From a virus, in IMG/VR virus record IMGVR_UViG_3300030430_002548, positions 3,029 to 27,986 of that record: a DNA stretch of 24,958 nt, one strand, 5' to 3'. Positions 11,954 to 22,200 of this stretch are shown here, in pieces. A program made the position numbers and the translations under genes. The first letter of the stretch is position 1. Every line of letters starts with the position of its first letter. Under the pieces are notes generated by a model. The model saw only the letters and a list, made by a program, of their open reading frames with translations, did not search any database and was not told where the DNA came from.

Positions 11954-12045
11954 TAATTAATTGCCCAAGGTGCGGAGAACCTTTATTGCCAAGTGATGAC
12001 ATGATATGTCAAAACAAAAAATGTAAAAATTATGCAAAAAAATAA
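11950..12045 (+). CDS. Zinc-ribbon microprotein before terminase (31 aa)
   Basis: TTG start overlaps the preceding TGA. The frame reads MIINCPRCGEPLLPSDDMIC, then QNKKCKNYAKK: C-x2-C and C-x4-C pairs, a minimal ribbon. It overlaps the start of terL by 14 nt. TerL itself begins with another zinc finger, so two zinc modules lie back to back. Confidence 0.55.
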   Translation: MIINCPRCGEPLLPSDDMICQNKKCKNYAKK

Positions 12046-13948
12046 ATTATGTTATGCAGGTGGATGTCACAGACCTTTACCAAAAGGTAGGTCAAAATAT
12101 TGTAGTGATAGATGTTATAACAGAATTAATATGCAAAAAAAACGTGCAAGAAAAGCAGGTGTCGAATGGACACAAGAAGATGATGAATTAAACATACCTA
12201 GTCAAAAAACAAATGTACAGTCTCGTAGAGGTAAAGTTTATAACGACATAGTCGAATCAGGACTAGCAAAAGAAATACTAGAAGAAAAAAATACAATTAA
12301 GAATGTTGCATCTATTTTAGAAACTACAGTAGGTGCAGTATCTATGGCATTTTCTGCATATGTAGAAGATTTAAAAATAGAAAAACAAAAAGAAAAATGG
12401 TCACTACCACAAGTTGCAGAAAAAAGTTTACAAGATTTTAAAAATTTTAGAGATAGATATTTTATGACAGAGACAGGTGATGCATACGAAACACCTGAGT
12501 TTCACGAAAAATGGATTGAAGAGATTATGAATGCTATTGATACAGGTGGACAACATATGATATTGTCACCACCTCGTCATGGCAAAACAGATTTGTTAAT
12601 ACATTTTGCTGTATGGCTTATTTGTAAAAATCCTAACATACGTATTTTATGGGTAGGTGGTAACGAAGAGATAGCAAAAAATGCTGTTGGCTCTGTATTA
12701 GACCAACTAGAAAGCAACGAGTTACTTATAGAGGAGATATGTGGACCAGGAGAAAAATTTAAACCTACATCACGTACAGGTAAGTCCTGGTCACAAAATG
12801 GTTTTACAGTTGGCACAAGGACTGTTACAGGAATCAAAAGTCCTACAATGGTAGGTCTTGGACGTGGTGGCAAAATTTTATCAAGAGACTGCGACATCAT
12901 AATTGCAGATGACATTGAGGACCACAGTTCTACAATGCAACCATCAAGTAGAGAAAACACTAGAAACTGGTGGACTACAACATTATCAAGTCGTAAAGAG
13001 GAACACACTGCAATGGTAGTCATAGGTTCAAGACAACACTATGACGATTTATATTCACATCTATCAGAAAACGATAGTTGGACTACAACAATAGAAGAGG
13101 CACACGATACAGCTTGTACATTACCTGAAGATGTAGAACATATGGATTGTATGTTATGGGGTTCTAAAAGAACTTACAAATGGTTGATGGACAGGAGACG
13201 TGCAGCAGAAACTACAGGTGGTAGAGCTATATACGAAATGGTTTATCTAAACGTTGCAATGCCTGAAGGACTTGCATTGTTTGACAGAGTAGAAATAGAA
13301 CAGTGTAGAAATCAAAGTAGAGACATAGGGCAAGTACCTCCAGGTACTAGATTAGTAGCAGGACTTGACCCTGCCTCTACTGGTTATCAAGCAGCTTTTC
13401 TTTGGGCTTTTGATACAGAAAACAACAAACTACACATGGTAGATATGAATAACAGTTTGGGTGGTGGTATACCACAGGCACTAAGCATTATCAAAGAATG
13501 GTGGATGAAATATAATTTATCACATTGGGTAATAGAAGAAAACGGTTTCCAAAAAGCAATACGACAAGATGTAAGCATTAGAGAGTTTGCAGCAACACAT
13601 GGAATATTTTTAGAAGGACATGAGACACATAACAATAAATTTGACCCTTTGTTCGGTGTAACAGCTATGAGACCAATGTTTGCTGATAAGAAAATTTCTT
13701 TACCATATCTTGGATTTGAGGCACAAGAAAAGGTAAACTTATATACAAGTCAGTTGGTTTATTTTAGTTCTGCAAAGACTAAAAGTAAAACAATAGGTAC
13801 AAAAACTGATATAGTTATGGCTAGTTGGTTTCCTATGAGAGCAATAAGACGTATGCAGAAAGAACGTTTTGCTGAACTAGGGTACGATTATAGTCCTAGC
13901 TTTGAAGGGTACGAACCTAGTAACATGGACTTAGATAGTTGGAGATAA
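12032..13948 (+). CDS. terL: Large terminase subunit with N-terminal zinc finger and HTH
   Basis: This is the 638-residue packaging motor. Residues 7-28 hold C7-x4-C12-H13...C24-x3-C28, a zinc finger. Residues about 80-108 look like an HTH (TIKNVASILETTVGAVSMAF). The ATPase has Walker A SPPRHGKT (179-186), Walker B DIIIADD (288-294) with the catalytic acid nearby, and a coupling motif VVIGSRQHYDDL (329-340). The RNase-H-like nuclease has D446 (GLDPAS), E502/E503 (WVIEENG) and D593 (TDIVMASW). It is longer than a typical TerL because of the N-terminal 120 residues. No separate small terminase gene is seen. The portal gene follows with no gap. Confidence 0.93.
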   Translation: MQKNKLCYAGGCHRPLPKGRSKYCSDRCYNRINMQKKRARKAGVEWTQEDDELNIPSQKTNVQSRRGKVYNDIVESGLAKEILEEKNTIKNVASILETTVGAVSMAFSAYVEDLKIEKQKEKWSLPQVAEKSLQDFKNFRDRYFMTETGDAYETPEFHEKWIEEIMNAIDTGGQHMILSPPRHGKTDLLIHFAVWLICKNPNIRILWVGGNEEIAKNAVGSVLDQLESNELLIEEICGPGEKFKPTSRTGKSWSQNGFTVGTRTVTGIKSPTMVGLGRGGKILSRDCDIIIADDIEDHSSTMQPSSRENTRNWWTTTLSSRKEEHTAMVVIGSRQHYDDLYSHLSENDSWTTTIEEAHDTACTLPEDVEHMDCMLWGSKRTYKWLMDRRRAAETTGGRAIYEMVYLNVAMPEGLALFDRVEIEQCRNQSRDIGQVPPGTRLVAGLDPASTGYQAAFLWAFDTENNKLHMVDMNNSLGGGIPQALSIIKEWWMKYNLSHWVIEENGFQKAIRQDVSIREFAATHGIFLEGHETHNNKFDPLFGVTAMRPMFADKKISLPYLGFEAQEKVNLYTSQLVYFSSAKTKSKTIGTKTDIVMASWFPMRAIRRMQKERFAELGYDYSPSFEGYEPSNMDLDSWR

Positions 13949-15715
13949 ATGCCATTAGATAGCGATACATTATACGACAGAATAGATTATTTGAGACTTT
14001 TAAATAAAGATTCAATAATAGATAGGTCACGTATAAGAGACATTATGAATGGTGGAGAATCTGCTGTAAGAGCATTACTAGGTAATACAATAAATGTCGA
14101 ATACCACGAATTACCTGCACCTAATTTATTTTTAACTGCATTAGAAAGATTTGCACAAAAATTAGGTAGAAGTCCTGATTTAAAAGTTGACATCATAAAC
14201 GAAAAAGATTCTGAACGTGCAAAGAAAAAATCTGAAAAACTTGAACGTATTGTTATGGCATATGACAAATATCAAAAACTTGGTATGCAGTTACCACAAG
14301 TAGGTAGATGGCTACCTGGTTATGGTTTTGTTGTTTGGACAATATCACACAAAAGAGACAAAGATGGTAACCCATATCCGTATGCAGAGATACGTGACCC
14401 TTTTACTTGTTACCCTGGTTACTTTGGTAACGACCAACAACCAAAAGAATTAGCAATAATTACTAGAGTTCCGCACAAGATACTTGCAGAACAATATCCT
14501 GATGCTAAAAAATTTATATACGAAAAACCTGATGAAGAAGAGCCATCACCATATGGCGTAATGATGGACTATGGTGATAGATTTAACAACTGGGCAGGTT
14601 CTAATGGTGACGGAAAGATTGTTGTTGAATATAAAGATGCAGAAGGAACTTATGTATTTTTACCTGAGAACAGAAAAATTATTGATTTTATGGAAAACCC
14701 ACTTAAATCAGGACCTTGTTTTGTAATAGCAAAAAGATATAGCTTTGACCAATTACAAAGTCAATTTCAACATATTACAGGTCTTATGGCAAACATGGCA
14801 AAAATAAACATCTTAGGAACTATTGCTATGGAAGATGCAGTATTTACTGAAACAAACATTGTTGGTGAGATTGAATCAGGGAAATACAGAAAAGGTAGGT
14901 TTGCTGTTAACTACCTTGCCCCTGGTTCATCAGTATCAAAACCTGTAAACAATTTACCATATCAGTTATTCCAACAAGTAGATAGATTAGAACGACACTT
15001 ACGACTAGGTGCAGCTTATCCTGTATCAGATGATGGACAATCTCCAAATGCATTTGTTACTGGTAGAGGATTAGAAGAACTTGGTCAATCTGCATCATTG
15101 CATGTAAGAGAATATCAATCAGTATTAGCTGATGCCTTACAAGAACTTGATGCAAAAAGACTTGAATATGATGAAGCAATGTTTCCTGGATTAAGAAAAC
15201 CTATAGCAGGTTTTCACAAAGGAACAGCTTACAGAGAAACTTATGTTCCAACAACTGACATAAAAGAATATTACACAACAAGAAGAGTGTATGGTGTTAT
15301 GGCAGGTTTTGATGAACCACAAAAAATTATTACAGGGCTGCAATTAAAACAACAGGGAATTATAGATACACAGACATTACAAGAAAATATGGATGGCTTG
15401 GATAATATTACAAAGATACAAAATAGAATAAATTCTGAAAAAGCAGAAACAGTTTTGTTTGAAAGTCTTATGGCACAAGCAGCACAAGGAAATCCAAAAG
15501 CAACTTTGGCTGCAATAGAAATAAGAAAAAATCCACAAAAAATGTCTGACATACTTGATAAGTTTTACACACCAGAAGGAGATGAGCTTTCAGAAGAAGA
15601 ACAACAATTAGTAGATGAAGCACAAGCACCTCAACAAATACCACAGGGAGTACCAGATATAGCTACAGTTCTTGCAGGTTTAGGTCCACCACCAGAAGGA
15701 GGACCAGTTGCCTGA
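13949..15715 (+). CDS. Portal protein
   Basis: This 588-residue protein begins immediately after the terL stop. It shows the portal pattern: an N-terminal YDRIDYLRLLNKDSI helix, then YHELPAPNLFLTALERFAQKLG, a mixed alpha/beta clip and wing region, and a long C-terminal helical stem with a Pro/Gln-rich tail (APQQIPQGVPDIATVLAG). The acceptance rests on size, gene order and the actinophage/SPP1-type portal look rather than on one decisive motif. It forms the dodecameric DNA channel at the capsid vertex. Its C-terminal codons carry the GGAGG of the next gene. Confidence 0.85.
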   Translation: MPLDSDTLYDRIDYLRLLNKDSIIDRSRIRDIMNGGESAVRALLGNTINVEYHELPAPNLFLTALERFAQKLGRSPDLKVDIINEKDSERAKKKSEKLERIVMAYDKYQKLGMQLPQVGRWLPGYGFVVWTISHKRDKDGNPYPYAEIRDPFTCYPGYFGNDQQPKELAIITRVPHKILAEQYPDAKKFIYEKPDEEEPSPYGVMMDYGDRFNNWAGSNGDGKIVVEYKDAEGTYVFLPENRKIIDFMENPLKSGPCFVIAKRYSFDQLQSQFQHITGLMANMAKINILGTIAMEDAVFTETNIVGEIESGKYRKGRFAVNYLAPGSSVSKPVNNLPYQLFQQVDRLERHLRLGAAYPVSDDGQSPNAFVTGRGLEELGQSASLHVREYQSVLADALQELDAKRLEYDEAMFPGLRKPIAGFHKGTAYRETYVPTTDIKEYYTTRRVYGVMAGFDEPQKIITGLQLKQQGIIDTQTLQENMDGLDNITKIQNRINSEKAETVLFESLMAQAAQGNPKATLAAIEIRKNPQKMSDILDKFYTPEGDELSEEEQQLVDEAQAPQQIPQGVPDIATVLAGLGPPPEGGPVA

Positions 15716-15932
15716 TATAAATAAAAAATTTTATGACATTATAAATCAAGAGGACTGGGATTTAGAAAGTATTGAAGATATACAAGATGAACCTGTAATT
15801 CTAAGACAATATATATTTATAGGTGATTTGCCAGAAGATTCATACATTATACCTACAAACATACCAGGAGTATGGTTGAACATTAATTTAGGTTTTAATA
15901 CAGAAGGAGGAGATGAACATGGTTCGTGGTAG
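15708..15932 (+). CDS. Small acidic protein (74 aa)
   Basis: A TTG start lies 5 nt after GGAGG inside the portal's end and overlaps it by 8 nt. The chain is acidic and aromatic (INQEDWDLESIEDIQDEP, then YIFIGDLPEDSYIIPTNIPG). There is no cysteine and no known motif. It sits between portal and the virion genes, so a head-vertex accessory is possible. Confidence 0.65.
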   Translation: MPDINKKFYDIINQEDWDLESIEDIQDEPVILRQYIFIGDLPEDSYIIPTNIPGVWLNINLGFNTEGGDEHGSW

Positions 15933-16275
15933 AAAACCATCAAAACTAAAACAAGCTACAGATACAAAACTAGATGGTGCTTATGCTGATTTACAAGCAA
16001 TACCTGGAGATGAGTTTGGTGGCAGACTTACACAAGAGGATTTGATTGCAGCAGCACGAAGTGAAACAGCTAGAACAAATACAGGTGTTTCAAATCAAAA
16101 TGTAGGAACTTTTGTTCCACAAGATTTTGCAAGAGAAACAGAAAAACAACAAGAACCTGGAAATGCTTTGGGCTCTACACAACAAAATGTAGTTCTTCCA
16201 GAAGGAACAAACACACAAATAGCTTTAGAGCTTATTAAACAAAATTATGGTTATGTGGTTCGCAGTAGGTTTTAA
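15919..16275 (+). CDS. Small virion-region protein (118 aa)
   Basis: ATG 15919 is 8 nt after AGGAGG and is preferred over ATG 15913, only 2 nt away. The N-terminus is basic (VRGRKPSKLKQ). The rest is polar and Gln/Asn-rich with few predicted ordered segments, ending IALELIKQNYGYVVRSRF. It overlaps the previous gene by 14 nt. It may be a scaffold-like or ejection-protein partner; no family was recognised. Confidence 0.65.
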   Translation: MVRGRKPSKLKQATDTKLDGAYADLQAIPGDEFGGRLTQEDLIAAARSETARTNTGVSNQNVGTFVPQDFARETEKQQEPGNALGSTQQNVVLPEGTNTQIALELIKQNYGYVVRSRF

Positions 16276-16277
16276 TA

Positions 16278-19200
16278 ATGTCATTATGGTTAGACTGGAG
16301 CAAAAACTGGGAAAAAGGTTATAAAGAACAAGAAGAATTTGAAAAGCAATTAAAAAAAGCTGAATCAGATTCAGGCATAGATGCAACAAAACTTGCAAAA
16401 AGATTTGAAGAATTAGAAGCCTTAACTCCCACAGAAGAACCTGAAGTTATTGCAGCAGCAGCAGACTTAGGATTATCTGATAGAGAATATATAGACATAC
16501 ATAAACAAACAAAAAATAGAGATATTTTATATAACAACAATAGAAGTATAGGTGTTGATACAAAAGCAAAACAATCTTATCGCTACGCATCTAATTTACA
16601 ATTAAGACTTATAGGTAAACCATTCGAAAATCTTGGCACAGCTACAAGAGAAGGTGCAAAAAGAGCATTAGATAAATTTGGTTCTTATGTTTTTGGTTCT
16701 TTAAGAATATTTGCTGATTCTGTTATACAAAGTGTTGATAGGGGTGCAAGAAATTATAGTGTAGAGTATCAAGCAGCACTTGAAGAAGAATTAAATAAAC
16801 AAGGTAAAACATTATCTGATGCTGTAGAGATAGCAGGTTATGAAGGATTAAAAGATAACAAGCTACCTTTCATCCCTGGTATCAAAGCACATTTAAGAGC
16901 AATAGTTAATTATGAAAAACAAAGAAATCAAAAATTAAGAAATGGTTCTAAATATTACACACCATCACAAACTGCAACAAATTTCTTAAAAGCTCGTGGT
17001 TTGGTGGATGAAGAAGGAAATCCAATAGTAACTAAAACAGATTTAAATATATTTACAGAAACATTTCCTGACATTGTTAGTGAAAAAATAACAGCTCTTA
17101 GAAATGAAAAAGGAAGAGATTTAGATTTTTCTGAAAAGGTAGGTTTATATTTACAAACTGTAGATGAATTAATTGACCCAGAAACTGACCAAAAAGGTTT
17201 AAGAGATATTATTGCTTTACATCCTGAATTTGATAAACAACAACAATTAAACGAAAAGTTTTTTGGACAGGCTATACCTGTTGGTTTAGGTGATGCTATT
17301 GTTTTTGGTCTTACAGGTAATCTATCTACTAATTATGGTTATGGAAATATTTTTACAGAATCAATAGACACTGCATTTGATAAATTAGAGCAACAAGCAC
17401 AGGATGCTTTAGAAAGCAAACAAATATCAGGAGCTCAATATATGGATATTCTTGAAACAGCAGAACAAGAAAGAAAAGATGCTTTACAAGATTTAGGTTA
17501 TGAAAAACAAAAAAGTGTTGCAGGATTTATGGCAGGTTTAATTAATGCTGCAAAATATATATTTTTAGACCCACTTAATTATTTAGTTCCTGGTGGTGGT
17601 GTCATTCGTAGAGCACCAAAAGATTTTGATGAAGTTCTTACATCTACAGCAGGTAAATTAATTGATGAAATAGATGCAGGAAAAACTATGAGAGATGTAT
17701 ATGATGAAAACATAGAGGTTTTTCAAGGCATTTCTAATTTATTAGTTGATGCAAAAAAAGCAGATGTTCCCATTGCACTTAAATTAATTAATGAAGGTTT
17801 TCATCCTGATTTCGCATTTAGAATAAAAAATGCTGCCACTACTGAAGCAGATATAATAAAAACATTAGAGGATGGTATTGAGAGTGGTTTTCTTGTCGAT
17901 ATGTTTTATGGTGGTAATTTTATTGGAAAAGGTAAAAACAAACATTTACAATCAAAAACTTTATATGAAAATAATTTAGAAGCGTTAGTTCAAACAGAAT
18001 TAGATGAGGGTATAACTGCTGCATATAGAAGAGGTGGAGGTTTTAGAGATACTTTCTTAGCACGAGATGTTAAATTACCTAAGTTAGGTGAAGCAGATTT
18101 AAGTGATACAAAAGCAGCAACAGAATACTTTGTAAGGTATGGTTACGCATCTAAAGTACCAGAAAGCAGATTAGAAGTTCTTACAAAAGAATTTTATGAA
18201 GCATTAACAGAAGGTGAATACTTTCAAGCAAAAGAAATATTTGAAAATAAATTAGTTTTTGGAGAAATGGGATTGCAACTAAAAAATACTTATGGTCTAA
18301 CAAATAATGAAATAGATGAATTTTTTACACAATTTTACATGAGAAACTCAAAAAATGGATTCAATGATGATTTTGCAAAACCTATGTCTCCTACTAGAAA
18401 TCCTGACCATTATGACCCTATGGAAACAGATATAATCACAGAAAAAATATTTGGTAGTACAGGTCTGCCAGAGCAAGATATTGTTAACTTTACATCACAA
18501 TCTATAGAACTTTTAGGACAACTTAAAAATTTAACAATACATGGTCCAGATATACAAGGATTGTTAAGAGCAACATCTGCAAAAAGAAGATTAAGAGCAC
18601 AAACACTTAATAAAGATGGAGAGCAAGAATTATTCGATATCGTTAGAAAAGCAGCAGATGAAGGTGTGCAGATAGATTTTTGGAAAGAAGGTAGTGCATT
18701 AAGAGATGCAATAGATGATGTATATACAGATTTTGAAGATGCAAATATATTATTTAAAGGATTTGAAAAAGGGACACAAACCTATGACAATTTAGTTTTT
18801 GGATATATGAGAAATTATCGTTATCCTTCTTTCTTATTAGGAAGATTATCTTATCCATTAAAACTTATTACAGATGCAACAATTAAATTTAAATTATTTA
18901 ATGTAAGAAGTTTTCTTGATAATCCTTTTGAATATCTTAAATTAATGTTAAGTGATTCAGAAGGATTATTAGCTAGAATTTTTAATTATAAACCACCAAC
19001 AACTCTTGTTGGACCATATAGAACAACAGTGCCTGTAGAAAAATTAGGACCTATACCTTTAAATAAAATCTTACCTGAAAGTCTTAGAAAATCATTAGGT
19101 GTTTTATCTGATTCACAACAATTTGGTGTGCCTGAATTAGGTCAATTATTCTCTGCAGATGTAAAATTTATTAACAATAGACATGTAACAAATACAGGTC

Positions 19201-22200
19201 ACGAGTTAGTAAATAAAACTGCACAAGGTAAAACATGGAATGATGCTTATGAATATTTTTTATTTAAATATGTTGATGATGATTTAGCACCTGTAATTGC
19301 AGGTATGAAAAGAAAAGGTTTTACTGTTGAGCAAATAGCAGAAGAAATACAAACAAATCCTGCACTTGCCAAAATAATTGATACATCAAACAAAATGATA
19401 AAACTTAGAGGACCTAGAAAAAGAAATCAAGGTATAGGTATTGTGAAATCTAGTGAAGACTTCCAAAGGTTAGCTAGGCATTATTCACAATCATTAGATA
19501 ATTATACAGGTGGCAAAGCAGAATTACTTAATATTATTGCTGATGCTAAACTTGGTCCTTTTAATTTAAGAGACTTAAATTCTACAACACCTGATGTAGC
19601 AAGAAAAGTTACTCAAAGATTACAAAGGCTTTCAGAAAAATTTAGAAATGATTTACCTACATCAATACCATATCCTAAAAATAGATTAAGAACTATTGAC
19701 CCTGATGCAACAGTAAAACAAAAGATTTTTGAATCCTATAGAAATGTAATACAATCTATATTTTTTGCAACGACACAAGGAGAAGGTAGTGCTATTCGTA
19801 TTCCATTTATAAAACAGGCATACGAAAATTTTGTAAAAGCATTTACTGTATTTGGAACAAAAGATGGTTTATCAGAAATGTTAAGATTACACAATGACCC
19901 AGATAGTGTTATTAATTTATCTGATGATATTGTAGAAGAGGTAACTAATCAAATATCAAAAGCAAACATTACTTTAGAAGATAGTGCAGAAGTATTATCA
20001 AAAAATATCAAACCACAAGTAACACAAAGAACAGATAAAGGTGTTACCACATTTAACGCAACTGTATTTACAGAACAAGGTGGAAATAGAAGTGTAAATT
20101 ATCTTTCTAAAAATACATTAAATCAAGATAGTTTAAAACTAACAACAGATTTGCAAAGAGCTGAAGAACTTGTTTACAAAACTGCAGATAAAATAGCAGA
20201 GGGTAGATTAGGTTTTGATGATTCTAAAATAGGTACATACACTGCACAATTTAGAAAAGATGAAGTTATTTACAATGGTCAGTTACCAGATAAAAAACAA
20301 TTAAGCTCTGTTTTAAAAAATAATTTTGATTCTGGATATAACGATTCAGATATAGATATATTAATAAATGAAGCACTAGATTATTTATCTAAACCTGGTG
20401 CAACTAAAAAAGGTTTAGAAGATATATTAGGCTTGTCAAATAAACAACCAAATTTAACAAAGATAAAAAGTAAATTCCAGGCATCAACTAAAGGAAGGTC
20501 AACGCCAAATAAATATTCTGGCGAGTTAACTTTTGATGTTGGAAGACAAACTATTGAAAGAGTTTTAGGTAAAAAAATAACTGTTGCAGTAAAAAAACAA
20601 AATATAACTGATGAATTAATTGATGATATATATAAATTTACACAAGAAAATAATGAAGGTTTTAGTTTAGATTTAGGTAATCCTGATAGTTGGGGTAAAG
20701 AAGCTATGTTGTTTGTATCGCCATATAAAACAAGAACACTAACAATTACAGGAAAAGATAAACTTACAAGAGATGCAGTCGCTATGTTTGTAAAAGACAA
20801 TCAAGATAAATTACGACTTGTAGACCATGTGCTTGGAGGTAAATGGGATGCAACAAGAGGTCAATGGACATTAGATGTTTCTGTAAAAATAAACAGAGGC
20901 GTAAAAGATACCAGAGATATTGCAGGTGTAGCCGCTTACAACAAAGCAAAATATTTAGGTTTAGCAGCAGACCAAATAAGTTTTGGAGAAACATATCTTG
21001 TAAAAGAAGGTGATGAAATTATTGAAACAGTGTTTAAACAAGATGATACTTATGAACTTATAAACAACTCAGCAGTTTATAACTTATTACGAACAAAAGG
21101 CAAAAAATTACTCAATGATAAACAAGTAAAGGCTTTAGGTGATGAAAGTATTGTTCGTGGAAAAAATTATCTTGCTAATAGACAAGGTAAAAACATAGAA
21201 GAAAGAGCTTTTAAGCCAGATGCAATATTTGAAAAATCATTTATAAAAGGAATATTTGATAGAAAAAATAAATCATTAGAAATATTTACACCAAGAAAAA
21301 ATACAATAATGCAAAACTTTGATGAATACAGTTATACAACACATCTTGATTTAAATGATGTAAAGCTAAATGTAAAAAGAAATATGAGTTTTGAAGATAT
21401 ACATAACAGAGCAATGGAAGCAGCTATGGAGGCACAGACTAATCTTTTATACAACTTAACTGAAAGAGGATATTTTGCACAAGCATACAGAAGTTCTTTT
21501 GCTTTCTTTGAAGCATACAGAGAATATGTAGGAAGATATTTTTTACTTACAGCTAACAATCCAAAAGGTGCAGTGCAAATTGGTCAAGGTGCAAGAAGAG
21601 GTATAGAAAATAATATTATTGTTGAAGACAGATTTGGTGATTTGTATGTATTTCTACCAACATCAGGAACTCCTTTAGAACCATACACAAAATCAGATGC
21701 TAATGGTCAAGCCAATGAGGATGTTTCTGTAGATGAGAATAGAGTATATATTAAAAGAGGAGTTCCTCTCAAATCTATTGGTGTAGGCGGTGTTGGTTAT
21801 TTACCATCATTAGGAGATGGAATAACAATACCACTTGGATTTTTAGTTAGAAATAATCCTGGAGCAAGAAAATTCATAGAAAAAAATATCATGGCAGGAT
21901 TTGCTTTACCATTCAGTGAAGAACCTTTGTCACTTAATGAAATACCTGCAGAACTTTTTGACATGGCTATTCCTTCTGTTGCAAAAAATTGGTTTAATGC
22001 TATGGCTAGTTCTTTCGGTTTAGAAGGTGTAGATGAAGATATATGGGTTTCTGCAAACACAACTGCTTTGCAAATAGCAGCACAATTACATCCAGAGTTA
22101 GCAAATGATGTAGATTCTTTACAAAAAGTTGCAGAACAAGTTAGAGACAATATTTATCATCTAAGAGCATGGGATAGATTTATAAGTCCTTTTGCACCAA

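Noticed and set aside
20381-20800. 139-codon antisense frame within the giant gene
   Set aside because: Shadow of a strongly supported coding frame; no ribosome site and no recognisable domain.
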